DNA of 64,000 nucleotides from an uncultured Collinsella sp. GTDB taxonomy: Bacteria; Actinomycetota; Coriobacteriia; Coriobacteriales; Coriobacteriaceae. The translations under genes and the position numbers were made by a program. Shown one piece after another: positions 8,427 to 16,461 of this stretch. Numbering within the stretch: position 1 is the first letter of the stretch; each line of letters starts with the position of its first letter. Where the stretch lies: the NCBI GenBank assembly GCA_958433005.1, contig CAUAWV010000007.1, forward strand, positions 1 through 64,000. The letters are read 5' to 3'. The notes below the pieces were generated by a model that saw nothing but the letters and a program-made list of their open reading frames with translations, made no database searches and had not been told where the DNA came from.

Positions 8427-8585
8427 GCAGGTATGTTCACGGCTCCGGGAGAGACGACGCACAACTAAATAATCGACCGCAAAGCAGGTTCCCTAAAATT
8501 CCGGGTTTGAGCACGGTCGGGCAATCGCCGTCCGTCGTGCATCGATACCGCTGTTATCCGTTTTTGGTTCGAGAGGGGAACCGTT

Positions 8586-9869
8586 ATGGCTGAAGAAATT
8601 GATTTCCATCCGATGTGGGAGAGCCTCGGCATGAATCTTGCCGACCACGACATGCTGCTGGGCGCCGTGGGCCAGATGTACGGCGATATGTTCCTGACGC
8701 AGAACAATCGCCCCAAGTCCACGTCCTACCTGGATTTTGTCGCCACCAACATCCACAGCGGCCGTATTAAGGAGATGCTCGACAAGAAGGAGGCCGGCGA
8801 GGCCACCAAGATCGTGGGCAGCTTCTGCGTCTACGTGCCCGAGGAGATTGTGCTCGCCTGCGACGGCATCCCCGTGGGTCTGTGCTCGGGTGCCGATTGG
8901 GCGACCGACAAGGTCGAGGAGCACTTGCCGCGCAACACTTGTCCGCTCATCAAGAGCTTTGCCGGCTTTAAGCTGGGCGAGGTCTGCCCCTACATTGAGT
9001 CGAGTGACTTGGTGGTAGGCGAGAACACCTGCGACGGCAAGAAGAAAGCCTACGAGTTCTTTGCCACGCAAAAGAACATGTACGTCATGGATATTCCCAA
9101 CGTACACGACGAGTCGACGCTCGTGACCTGGAAGGCCGAGGTCAAGAAGCTCGCAGCCAAGATCGAGGAAGAGTGTGGCGTCAAGATTACGCCTGAGCGT
9201 CTGAAGGCCGCCATCCGCGCCGTCAATGAGAAGCGTCGCGCCCTGCAGCGCCTCGCTGCCACGCGCGCTGCCGACCCAGCGCCCATCAGCGGTCTCGACA
9301 GTCTGCTGACCGTTCAGGCCGCCTTTATGGACGACACGCCGCGTCTGACCGGGGCCATCAACGATATGGCGGCTGAGTGCGAGCAGCGTGTCGAGGCCGG
9401 CGAGGGCGTGGCGCCCAAGGGGACCAAGCGCATCCTGTACACCGGCACGCCCATGGCCGTGCCCAACTGGAAGCTGTTCAACCTCATCGAGAAGGCCGGC
9501 GGCGTTGTGGTAGGCGAGGAGTCCTGCACGGGTTCGCGCTATTACAAGGACCTGGTCGACGAGTCCGGTGAGACGGTTGACAAGATGCTCGATGCCATCG
9601 CCGAGCGCTACTTTAAGATCAACTGCGCCGTCTTTACGCCCAACGACCAGCGTATGAAGGACATTGTCCAGATGGCCAAGGACCTGCACGCCGACGGCAT
9701 CGTCGACGTGGCCCTGCAGTTCTGCACGCTCTACGAGATGGAGTCGTTTGCCGTGGAGAAGGCCGCCGAGGAGGCAGGCATTCCATATATGCACATCACG
9801 ACCGACTACGCCGGCGAGGATGCAGGCCAACTGCAAACCAGGATTGAGGCTTTCTTGGAAACCATTTAG
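8586..9869 (+). CDS. Double-cubane-cluster / 2-hydroxyacyl-CoA dehydratase family protein (copy 1)
   Basis: Member of the HgdB/YjiM family of iron-sulfur proteins driven by an ATP-hydrolysing activator. The 427 aa protein has family marks: CDGIPVGLCSGADW, NTCPLIKSFAG, GENTCDGKKKAYEFF with Cys149, VGEESCTGSRYY, FTPNDQR, and GIPYMHITTDYAGEDAGQLQTR. It has no partner alpha subunit of the classical dehydratase. The same operon has a second homologue and one activator, which fits the double-cubane protein subgroup known to reduce small molecules. The start ATG follows GAGAGGGG. The substrate is unknown; position at the head of a selenium operon suggests reduction of a selenium compound, which is inference. 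Confidence 0.8.
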   Translation: MAEEIDFHPMWESLGMNLADHDMLLGAVGQMYGDMFLTQNNRPKSTSYLDFVATNIHSGRIKEMLDKKEAGEATKIVGSFCVYVPEEIVLACDGIPVGLCSGADWATDKVEEHLPRNTCPLIKSFAGFKLGEVCPYIESSDLVVGENTCDGKKKAYEFFATQKNMYVMDIPNVHDESTLVTWKAEVKKLAAKIEEECGVKITPERLKAAIRAVNEKRRALQRLAATRAADPAPISGLDSLLTVQAAFMDDTPRLTGAINDMAAECEQRVEAGEGVAPKGTKRILYTGTPMAVPNWKLFNLIEKAGGVVVGEESCTGSRYYKDLVDESGETVDKMLDAIAERYFKINCAVFTPNDQRMKDIVQMAKDLHADGIVDVALQFCTLYEMESFAVEKAAEEAGIPYMHITTDYAGEDAGQLQTRIEAFLETI

Positions 9870-9883
9870 GACTATTCGTCCCG

Positions 9884-9987
9884 GCGGCTTCCCCAGGCAC
9901 TCGATCTTGCTGTTCAAACCGTCGCTTGCGTACCAAAGTACGCGACGCTCCTCTTTCACGGCAACCTCGGGCACCTGGGAAAGCCGC
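9884..9987. repeat. Nested inverted repeat between the two double-cubane-like genes
   Basis: Outer arms GCGGCTTCCCCAGG (9884-9897) and CCTGGGAAAGCCGC (9974-9987) pair over 14 bases with one mismatch. Inside is a perfect GCGTAC-CAAA-GTACGC hairpin (9928-9943). It has no T-tail and lies within an operon, so it resembles a REP-like intercistronic element more than a terminator. Confidence 0.65.
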
Positions 9988-10019
9988 TTCCTTGGTTGGT
10001 TAAAAGGTTTAGGAGTTAT

Positions 10020-11183
10020 ATGTCGGAAAATATTGAGCAGCCGTTGCCCAGCACGTTTGAGGAGTTTAACGAACAACGCAAGGCGGCGTTTATTCGCGTC
10101 AAGGATTATAAGCAGGCGGGTAATCGCCTGGTCGGCTTTTTGTGCAGCTATACGCCGCTCGAGATTATCGATGCCGCGGGGGCTGCGAGCGTGGCTCTGT
10201 GCGGTACGTCCGATGAGGTGATTCCCGAGGCCGAGAAGGTGCTGCCGGCAAACCTGTGCCCGCTCATCAAGTCGACCTACGGTTTTGCCTACTCGCAAAA
10301 GTGCCCGTTTACGTACTTTAGCGACATGATCATCGGCGAGACCACCTGCGACGGCAAGAAGAAGATGTACGAGCTACTCAACGAGCTCAAGCGCACGCAC
10401 ATTCTGCATCTTCCGCAGGGTCGCGATCGTGCCTACGAGCGTGAAGGCTGGTACGAGGAGTGCCGCCTGCTCAAGGAGGAGCTCGAGGGCTTCTACGGCA
10501 TCACGATTACCGACGATGACCTGCGCGCTGCCGTCCGTCGTCGCAACCGCTTGCGTGCGGCCCAGCTCGAGATGTTTGCACTGCAGGCTAACCAGCCGGC
10601 GGCCATGAGCGGCGTCGACCTGATGAGCACCATGTTTGCCGGTACGTTCAGCTTCGACATCGAGGCCTATACGCAGCAGCTGGAGCAAAAGGTCGCCAAG
10701 CTGCGCGAGGCCTACGACGCGGGCGAGCGCCCGGTCGCGGTGGATGCCAAGCGCATTCTGATCACCGGCTGCCCGGTGGGCGGCGTGATCAACAAGATCG
10801 GTCGCACCATCGAGTCCAACGGCGGTGTGGTCGTGTGCATGGACGACTGCTCGGGCGAGCGCACGGCGGCCATGATGATCGACCCGGAGGCTCCCGATAT
10901 CCTGCGTGCCATCGCCGACCGCTACCTGGACATCAACTGCTCGGTCATGACGCCCAACGATGGTCGTATGGAAAACACGCTGGCCATGTGCGAGAAGTAT
11001 CATGTCGATGGCGTGGTAGAGAGCGTGCTACAGGCCTGCCACACCTTTAACGTGGAGAGTGCGCGCATGCAGGAGGCTGTCGAGGGCGCGGGTATTCCGT
11101 ATATGAAGATTGAGACCGACTACAGCAACGGTGACATGGGCCAGATCGAGACGCGCATTGCTGCCTTTATCGAGACCCTGTAG
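10020..11183 (+). CDS. Double-cubane-cluster / 2-hydroxyacyl-CoA dehydratase family protein (copy 2)
   Basis: Second HgdB/YjiM-family protein, 387 aa, clearly homologous to the copy 1 gene but well diverged. Shared landmarks are NLCPLIKSTYGFA, GETTCDGKKKMYELL (Cys110), TPNDGRMENT and GIPYMKIETDYSNGDMGQIETR. It lacks about 40 N-terminal residues relative to copy 1. Start ATG 10020 follows AGGAG. As the copies are not identical, they may form a heteromer or act on different substrates. The activator gene follows about 100 bases later. Confidence 0.8.
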   Translation: MSENIEQPLPSTFEEFNEQRKAAFIRVKDYKQAGNRLVGFLCSYTPLEIIDAAGAASVALCGTSDEVIPEAEKVLPANLCPLIKSTYGFAYSQKCPFTYFSDMIIGETTCDGKKKMYELLNELKRTHILHLPQGRDRAYEREGWYEECRLLKEELEGFYGITITDDDLRAAVRRRNRLRAAQLEMFALQANQPAAMSGVDLMSTMFAGTFSFDIEAYTQQLEQKVAKLREAYDAGERPVAVDAKRILITGCPVGGVINKIGRTIESNGGVVVCMDDCSGERTAAMMIDPEAPDILRAIADRYLDINCSVMTPNDGRMENTLAMCEKYHVDGVVESVLQACHTFNVESARMQEAVEGAGIPYMKIETDYSNGDMGQIETRIAAFIETL

Positions 11184-11191
11184 GTGACGGT

Positions 11192-11222
11192 ATGTGACAA
11201 AGGGACTGTCCCTTTGTCACAT
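11192..11222. repeat. Perfect 15-bp palindromic hairpin
   Basis: ATGTGACAAAGGGAC-T-GTCCCTTTGTCACAT, a perfect 31-base palindrome just after the copy 2 gene. A related CAAAGG...CTGTCCC element lies at 54908-54941. It could act as a transcript-end or RNA-stability hairpin inside the operon, or be a dispersed repeat. Confidence 0.75.
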
Positions 11223-11287
11223 GTGAGGGAGGATGCCAAGGCGCCTGAACGCGCCGCTACCTTTGATGTTTAGATTGGGAGAGAGCC

Positions 11288-12052
11288 ATGATAGGGATCG
11301 GGATCGATATCGGGTCTACGGCGGCTAAGGCTGCTGTGGTCGACGGGGAGGGTTCGGTGGCGTGGACGTGCGTGCAGCCAACCGGGTTCTCCTCGGTCGA
11401 TGCTTCCGAGCGGCTGCGCGAGGCACTGGCAGCGGCCGGCTATGACGTGACAGGCGACGACGTGCGCGTGATCGCGACCGGCTACGGTCGTGTTGCCGTG
11501 CCCTATGCGCATAAGGTCGTGACCGAGATCACCTGCCACGGTACCGGTGCCGTGCGTCTGTTTGGCGACCATGGCACCGTGATCGATGTGGGTGGTCAGG
11601 ACACCAAGGTCATCCAGCTTAAAGGCGGCCGCGTGGCCAAGTTTGCCATGAACGACAAGTGCGCCGCCGGCACGGGGCGCTTTTTGGAGATCATGGCCGA
11701 CCGCCTGGGCATTTCCCAGCAGCAGATGGCCGACCTGGCGCGTTCCGGCGAGCCTACCAAGATCAGCAGCATGTGCACGGTCTTTGCCGAAAGCGAGGTC
11801 ATCAGCCTGATCGGTCGCGGTGAGCCGCGCGAGAACATCGCCCGTGGCGTGATCGACAGCGTCGTGTCGCGCGTGGCGACCATGGCCGGGCAGGCGGCGG
11901 GCGCCCCGTACTATCTGACCGGTGGTCTGTGCGAGAACGCTTACGTTGTGGAGCGGTTGGGCGAGCTACTGGGGTCGCCGGTGACCACCTCGCCCCAGGC
12001 TCGCTTTGCCGGAGCGATCGGCGCGGCTGTCCGCGCCGCCGCCTTGGCCTAG
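11288..12052 (+). CDS. BadF/BadG/HgdC-type ATPase, activator of the double-cubane proteins
   Basis: ATP-hydrolysing iron-sulfur reductase of the ASKHA fold, which passes single low-potential electrons to HgdB-type partners. The 254 aa length matches single-domain HgdC. The phosphate-binding start is GIDIGSTAAKAA, then VIDVGGQDTK. Cys125 (NDKCAAGTGRF) and Cys163 (SMCTVFAESEVISL) are the two cysteines per subunit that hold the [4Fe-4S] cluster between two subunits in this family. One activator serves the two upstream reductases. The start ATG follows GGGAGAGA; the glycosyltransferase begins 14 bases after its stop. Confidence 0.9.
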   Translation: MIGIGIDIGSTAAKAAVVDGEGSVAWTCVQPTGFSSVDASERLREALAAAGYDVTGDDVRVIATGYGRVAVPYAHKVVTEITCHGTGAVRLFGDHGTVIDVGGQDTKVIQLKGGRVAKFAMNDKCAAGTGRFLEIMADRLGISQQQMADLARSGEPTKISSMCTVFAESEVISLIGRGEPRENIARGVIDSVVSRVATMAGQAAGAPYYLTGGLCENAYVVERLGELLGSPVTTSPQARFAGAIGAAVRAAALA

Positions 12053-12066
12053 GGGTGTACCGCGAC

Positions 12067-13284
12067 ATGCGCATCCTCATTATCACGGCACAAAAACCAG
12101 ATAGCACCGGCAGCGGCACCTACCTTGCCGCGCTTGTGCGCGAGCAGATCGAGACGGGGCATCGCGCCGCCGTGCTTTGCGGTGCGGCGCCGGGTGATAC
12201 CCAAGGCGAGCTGGACCGGCGTGCTGCCGTGTTTGCCGTACCGTTCGAGTCGCCCGAGCTGCCGTTTCCGATCTGCGGTATGTCCGATGTCATGCCCTAT
12301 CCCTCTACACGCTATCGTGACCTGACGCCCTCGATGCTCAAGGCGTTTGAGCGGGCATTTGCCGCTGCAATCGATCGGGCGGTGGCTGAGTTTCGGCCCG
12401 ATCTGGTGCTCTGCCATCACCTGTATCTGGTGACCGCATTGGCGCGCGAGTGCGTCCGGGGCGTGCCGGTTGTCGCCGTGTGCCATTCGACCGATCTGCG
12501 CCAGCTGCGTTCGCATGCGCTCGAGCGCGATCGCATCGTAAGTGCGGTTCGTCGGCTCGATGCTGTCTTTGCGCTCCATGCTGAGCAGGCTGAGCAGATT
12601 GGCCTGGTGTGCGGCGTCGATGCCGATCGCATCCACGTGATTGGGACGGGCTACGACCATCGCGTCTTCTGCCGCGACGCAAGCGCGGCGAGGCGGCCGG
12701 GATCGCTTGTGTACGTGGGCAAGATTTGCTTTAAAAAGGGCGTCGAGTCGCTGGTTCGAGCCGTGTCATTGCCGATTGACGATGACGTCCGCCCATCTGA
12801 CTTGGTACTTGTGGGCGGCCGCGGGGACGATGCCGAGTACGCGCGTATCGAGCGCTTGACCGCGGCCTCGGATGTGCCGGTGTCGCTTGCGGGGCGCCTG
12901 GATAGCGATGAACTCGTGCGTGCCTACCGCAGTTCCGACGTCTTTGTGCTGCCTTCGTTTTACGAAGGTTTGCCGCTCGTGACGATCGAGGCCCTCGCGT
13001 GCGGCTGCAAAGTTGTGGCGACCGATTTGCCCGGCGTTCGTCCCTGGATGGAGGCGATGCTTCCCGGTGCTCCCGTGACGTGGGTGGCGTCGCCGCGTAT
13101 GACGGATGTCGACACGCCCGTGGCGGCCGACCTTCCGTTGTTTGAGCGCGCACTGGCAGATGCTATCGCGCAGGCGCTTGCGGCTCCGCCTTCGACGTTC
13201 GAGCCGTCGGCGGTCTCTTGGGAAGCGTGCCTGGGGCGTATACTTAAAGTCGTTGATTTGTTGGAAGGGGGTTCGTATGGCTAA
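12067..13284 (+). CDS. Group 1 (GT4-like) glycosyltransferase coupled to selD
   Basis: GT-B fold glycosyltransferase, 405 aa, no signal peptide or membrane segment, so cytosolic. The C-terminal half has VYVGKICFKKGVESLVRAV and SFYEGLPLVTIEALACG, the E-x7-E nucleotide-sugar signature of GT4. The stop overlaps the selD start (ATGGCTAA), so translation is coupled. A GT-B enzyme encoded next to a SelD is the arrangement known for SenB, the selenosugar synthase of selenoneine biosynthesis, which joins selenophosphate to a UDP-sugar. No SenA-type enzyme is nearby. A selenosugar role is inferred from context; an ordinary glycosyltransferase that happens to lie here cannot be excluded. Confidence 0.75.
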   Translation: MRILIITAQKPDSTGSGTYLAALVREQIETGHRAAVLCGAAPGDTQGELDRRAAVFAVPFESPELPFPICGMSDVMPYPSTRYRDLTPSMLKAFERAFAAAIDRAVAEFRPDLVLCHHLYLVTALARECVRGVPVVAVCHSTDLRQLRSHALERDRIVSAVRRLDAVFALHAEQAEQIGLVCGVDADRIHVIGTGYDHRVFCRDASAARRPGSLVYVGKICFKKGVESLVRAVSLPIDDDVRPSDLVLVGGRGDDAEYARIERLTAASDVPVSLAGRLDSDELVRAYRSSDVFVLPSFYEGLPLVTIEALACGCKVVATDLPGVRPWMEAMLPGAPVTWVASPRMTDVDTPVAADLPLFERALADAIAQALAAPPSTFEPSAVSWEACLGRILKVVDLLEGGSYG

Positions 13285-14326
13285 GGACACCATGAGGCTC
13301 ACGTCCATGACGGCCGCGAGCGGTTGAGCCGCTAAGTTGGCTCCCGGAGCCCTCGCCCAGGTCCTGGGCGACTTACCCAATGTGCATAACGACAACCTGC
13401 TCGTGGGGTTCGATACCTCCGACGATGCGAGCGTCTTTCGCGTAGGGGAGAACCTTGGCCTCGTGCAGTCCATCGACTTCTTCCCGCCGATGGTCGACGA
13501 CCCGTTTCTGTTTGGCCAGATCGCCGCGGCCAACTCGCTTTCGGACATCTACGCCATGGGTGGGCGGCCGAGCCATGCCATGAACCTGCTGTGCATACCC
13601 AGCTGCCTGGGCGTTGAGGTTGCGGGGCAGATTTTGGCGGGCGGCGCCGACAAGTGCGTCGAGGCCGGCTGCGCCATCGCGGGCGGCCACACCATCAACG
13701 ACGACGAGCCCAAGTACGGCCTGTCTGTGAGCGGCTTTGTCGCGCTCGACCGCATGCTCGCCAACAGCGGTGCGCACGCGGGCGATGTCCTGTTGCTGAC
13801 CAAGGCGATCGGCTCTGGCATCATCACCACGGCCATTAAGGGTGAGCTCATCGGGCAGGACGAGGCCACAGCCATGTTTGACTCGATGCGCACCCTCAAC
13901 GAGGCGCCGATTCGTCTGGCAGAGGGACTTGAGCTTCACGGCTGCACCGACATCACGGGCTTTGGCCTGATCGGGCATGCGTGCGAGATGGCTGAGGGCT
14001 CGGGTGTGCAGGTTGAGCTTGCGTCGGGGGCGGTGCCGCTCTTTGACCAGGTGCTCGACATGGCGCGTCTGGGCATTATCCCCGCGGGCTCCTACCGCAA
14101 CCAGGACTTCTTTGGCCCGCGCGTGGCTGCCGACGAGGACCTGGAGCCGGGCATGCTTGACGCGCTGTACGATCCGCAGACCTCGGGTGGTTTGCTCATC
14201 GCGGCGCCCGCGTGGGATGTGGATGAGCTTGCGCGCCGTCTGCATGCCGAGGGGCGCGTTGCCGCCGCCGTCGGTCGCGTGTGCGAGCCGGTGCCAGGCG
14301 GTCCTGCCGTCCACGTTGTCCGCTAG
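13277..14326 (+). CDS. selD: Selenophosphate synthetase SelD, itself a selenoprotein (Sec17)
   Basis: Makes selenophosphate from selenide and ATP. Read through the TGA at 13325-13327 the protein is 349 aa with Sec at residue 17, in the sequence AASG-U-AAKLAPG, exactly where other SelD proteins carry the catalytic Cys or Sec before an AAK/GCK motif. Later motifs are typical: NLLVGFDTSDDASVF, VQSIDFFPPMVDDPFLFGQIAAANSLSDIYAMGG, GGHTINDDEPKYGLSV, TDITGFGLIGH, and PQTSGGLLI. A standard-code annotation would start near the TTG at 13337 and lose the active site. Stem-loops suited to a SECIS follow the TGA. It overlaps the glycosyltransferase by 8 bases. Confidence 0.95.
13325..13370 (+). promoter_or_regulatory. 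UGA-Sec codon and candidate bacterial SECIS in selD
   Basis: Two hairpins follow the TGA. GGCTC-CCG-GAGCC (13339-13351) begins 11 bases after it, the same distance as in fdhF. CGCCCA-GGTCC-TGGGCG (13354-13370) has GG at the start of its loop, as SelB-binding loops do, with the loop about 33 bases from the TGA. Either could serve; the second fits the loop rule better. Confidence 0.7.
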
Positions 14327-14387
14327 CCCGCACGTTTATGTAACTGTTTACCGTTCTCTAGAACGGCTCTTTCGAAAGGAATTTGCT

Positions 14388-15014
14388 ATGTCTACCAAGA
14401 TTGAAGTCAATGCCATGGGCGATGCCTGCCCGCTGCCCGTCGTCAAGACGCTCAAAGCTCTGAAGCAGCTCGATGGCGAGGGCGCCGTCGTGACCTCGGT
14501 CGACAACGAGACCGCCGTCAAGAACATCTCCAAGATGGCGCAGGAGAAGGGCTGCACGGCCTCGGTCGAGAAGGTTTCTGACGCCGAGTGGCACGTGACC
14601 GTGGCGACCTCTGGCGCCGTTGCCATGGCCGATCCCGAACAGGATGGCGCTGCCTTCTGTGATGCCAGCGCCGGCAAGGGTAGGCTCGTCATTTCCGTCT
14701 ACACCGACTGCATGGGCCGTGGCGACGACGAGCTGGGCCACAAGCTCATGAAGGCGTTTATCTTTGCCGTGACGCAGCAGGAGGAGCTGCCCGCGACCAT
14801 GCTGTTCTACAACGGCGGCGCCAAGCTCACCGTCGAGGGCTCGCCAGTGCTCGATGACCTGAAGGGCCTGGCGGAGCAGGGTGTCGAGATTCTCACCTGC
14901 GGCACCTGCCTCGATCACTTTGGCATTAAGGATCAGCTCGCGGTGGGTGAGGTCACGAACATGTACGTGATCGTGGAGAAGATGGAACAGGCCGTGCGCG
15001 TCGTGCGTCCGTAG
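14388..15014 (+). CDS. yedF: Selenium metabolism protein YedF
   Basis: 208 aa in two parts. Residues 1-75 are a TusA/SirA-like domain with the CPLP motif (MGDACPLPVVKTLKALKQL), a chalcogen-carrying Cys in this family. Residues ~100-208 are DsrE-like, with VYTDCMGRGDDELGHKLMKAF and CGTCLDHFGIKDQLAVGEVTNMY. This two-domain form is the YedF family that co-occurs with selD. Likely a selenium (or sulfur) carrier in the cytosol. The start ATG has AAAGGA 6 bases upstream. The position after selD and before DUF3343 is typical. Confidence 0.92.
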   Translation: MSTKIEVNAMGDACPLPVVKTLKALKQLDGEGAVVTSVDNETAVKNISKMAQEKGCTASVEKVSDAEWHVTVATSGAVAMADPEQDGAAFCDASAGKGRLVISVYTDCMGRGDDELGHKLMKAFIFAVTQQEELPATMLFYNGGAKLTVEGSPVLDDLKGLAEQGVEILTCGTCLDHFGIKDQLAVGEVTNMYVIVEKMEQAVRVVRP

Positions 15015-15033
15015 CGTATTGGTTGGAGTTGCC

Positions 15034-15285
15034 ATGAGGGAGAAGCGCCCGGCGCTTGTCATCACGTTTCCCACCACGGCGGCCGCCATGGGTTGCGAGT
15101 CCCTGTGCGTTGAGCGTGGCCTTCCCGGGCGAACGATTCCCGTGCCCGGGGAGGTCGCTGCCGGCTGCGGCCTGGCGTGGAAGGCGTTGCCTGCCGATGA
15201 GGAGCTGCTGCGCAGCGAGCTTACCGCGGCAGGCGTTCCTACCGAGGGCTATACCGTGATTGATATGTGGGAGGTCGTGCGATGA
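15034..15285 (+). CDS. DUF3343 protein, putative selenium/sulfur carrier (copy 1)
   Basis: Short protein of 83 aa: an N-terminal TFPTTAAAMGCESLCVERG (usually a substrate-sensing start of DUF3343), then PGEVAAGCGLAWKA with the single conserved Cys after the PGE-x4-GCG turn. Genes of this family travel with yedF and selD, and a role in handling reactive selenium is suspected but not shown. Its upstream sequence TTGGAGTTGCCATG is shared exactly with the second DUF3343 gene at 54505. Its stop overlaps the next start (ATGA). Confidence 0.85.
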   Translation: MREKRPALVITFPTTAAAMGCESLCVERGLPGRTIPVPGEVAAGCGLAWKALPADEELLRSELTAAGVPTEGYTVIDMWEVVR

Positions 15286-16424
15286 TCTACCTGGATAACG
15301 CGGCGACGACCATGCACAAGCCTCAGACGGTCATCGATGCCGTGACGCAGGCGATGTGCTCGCTCGGCAATGCCGGGCGCGGTGCCACGTCGGGTGCCCT
15401 CGATGCCGCTCGTACGATTCACGCTTGCCGTACCAAGCTCGCGCGCCTTTTGGGCTGCCCGAGGGCGGACCATGTGTGCTTTACGCCCAACTCCACGGCG
15501 GCGCTCAACACCGCCATCTGTGGCGTGGTGCGTCCCGGTGACCGCGTGGTCACGACGGTGCTTGAGCACAACTCGGTGCTGCGTCCGCTCAATCGCTTGG
15601 CGACGGAGCAGGGTGTGACGGTTGAGCATGCGGGCTGCGACGCGAACGGCGCGCTCGACTACGACGAGCTCGAGCGGCTGGTCACGCCCGGTACGCGTGC
15701 CGTGGTGGTGACGCATGCCTCTAATGTGACCGGCAACGCGGTCGACATTGCGCGCGTGGCGGCCATGGCCCATGCGGCCGGTGCGCTGGTGATCGTCGAT
15801 GCCTCGCAGTCTGCCGGTACGGCGCATATCGATATGCAGGCCATGGGGCTCGACGTGGTGTGCTTTACCGGCCACAAGGGGCTCATGGGCCCGCAGGGCA
15901 CCGGCGGCCTGGCCGTGGCGGAGGGCGTCGACGTGGCGCCCTGGGCCATGGGCGGCACGGGCGTGCACAGCTTCGATGCGTTGCAGCCCATGGAGTGGCC
16001 CACGCGGCTCGAGGCGGGCACGCTCAACGGTCACGGCATAGCGGGCCTTTCCGCAGGTCTCGACTTTATCGAGGCGCAAGGCGGGGTCGAGGCGATTGCG
16101 GCGCATGAGCGAGCACTGGCGGATCGCTTTCTCGCTGGCGTGCGCGAAATCCCGGAGATCAAGCTCTACGGCGCTTTTGACCAGCCGTCGCGCTCGGCGA
16201 TCGTCTCGCTCAACGTGGGTGATATCGACTCTGCCGAGATCTCGGACGCGCTCATGCAGGGGTGGGGGATTGCGACGCGCTCCGGCGCCCATTGCGCTCC
16301 GCTCATGCACCGCGCGCTGGGAACCGAGCGCCAGGGCGTGATTCGGTTCTCGTTTGGTTACTTCAATACGGCCGAGGAAGTCGACATGGCGATTGAGGCT
16401 CTGCGCGATTTGAGCTGCGATTAG
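15282..16424 (+). CDS. Cysteine desulfurase / selenocysteine lyase-like aminotransferase (class V)
   Basis: PLP enzyme, 380 aa, that removes S or Se from cysteine or selenocysteine and holds it as a persulfide or perselenide. The PLP lysine is Lys199 in FTGHKGLMGPQGTGG. The catalytic Cys338 is in RSGAHCAPLMHRALG, close to the SufS/CsdA form. The start MIYLDNAATT is typical. Translation is coupled to DUF3343 by a 4-base ATGA overlap, and it is the last gene of the selenium operon, so selenium delivery to SelD is its likely job. This is inference; sulfur use is possible. Confidence 0.88.
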   Translation: MIYLDNAATTMHKPQTVIDAVTQAMCSLGNAGRGATSGALDAARTIHACRTKLARLLGCPRADHVCFTPNSTAALNTAICGVVRPGDRVVTTVLEHNSVLRPLNRLATEQGVTVEHAGCDANGALDYDELERLVTPGTRAVVVTHASNVTGNAVDIARVAAMAHAAGALVIVDASQSAGTAHIDMQAMGLDVVCFTGHKGLMGPQGTGGLAVAEGVDVAPWAMGGTGVHSFDALQPMEWPTRLEAGTLNGHGIAGLSAGLDFIEAQGGVEAIAAHERALADRFLAGVREIPEIKLYGAFDQPSRSAIVSLNVGDIDSAEISDALMQGWGIATRSGAHCAPLMHRALGTERQGVIRFSFGYFNTAEEVDMAIEALRDLSCD

Positions 16425-16461
16425 ACCAACCTTTTGCGCCCTTAGATAAACCGTTTGCGCT

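Larger units (their letters stand above)
8203..8585 (+). other. Leader/intergenic region of the selenium operon
   Basis: 383 bases between the modC terminator and the first double-cubane-like gene. Seen in it: an inverted repeat TTATC-N6-GATAA (8233-8248); a promoter (8299-8327); a 22-codon reading frame with a strong Shine-Dalgarno (8358-8426); a stem CGGAGCCG (8412-8419) with CGGCTCCG (8440-8447) overlapping the end of that frame; and a weaker GCACGG/CCGTCGTGC-type hairpin near 8511-8540. The combination looks like a regulated leader. No known riboswitch class was recognised. Confidence 0.5.

Noticed and set aside
13337..14326. SelD starting at TTG 13337
   Set aside because: This start lacks a Shine-Dalgarno and removes the active-site Sec17 and AAK motif; the true start at 13277 overlaps the glycosyltransferase.
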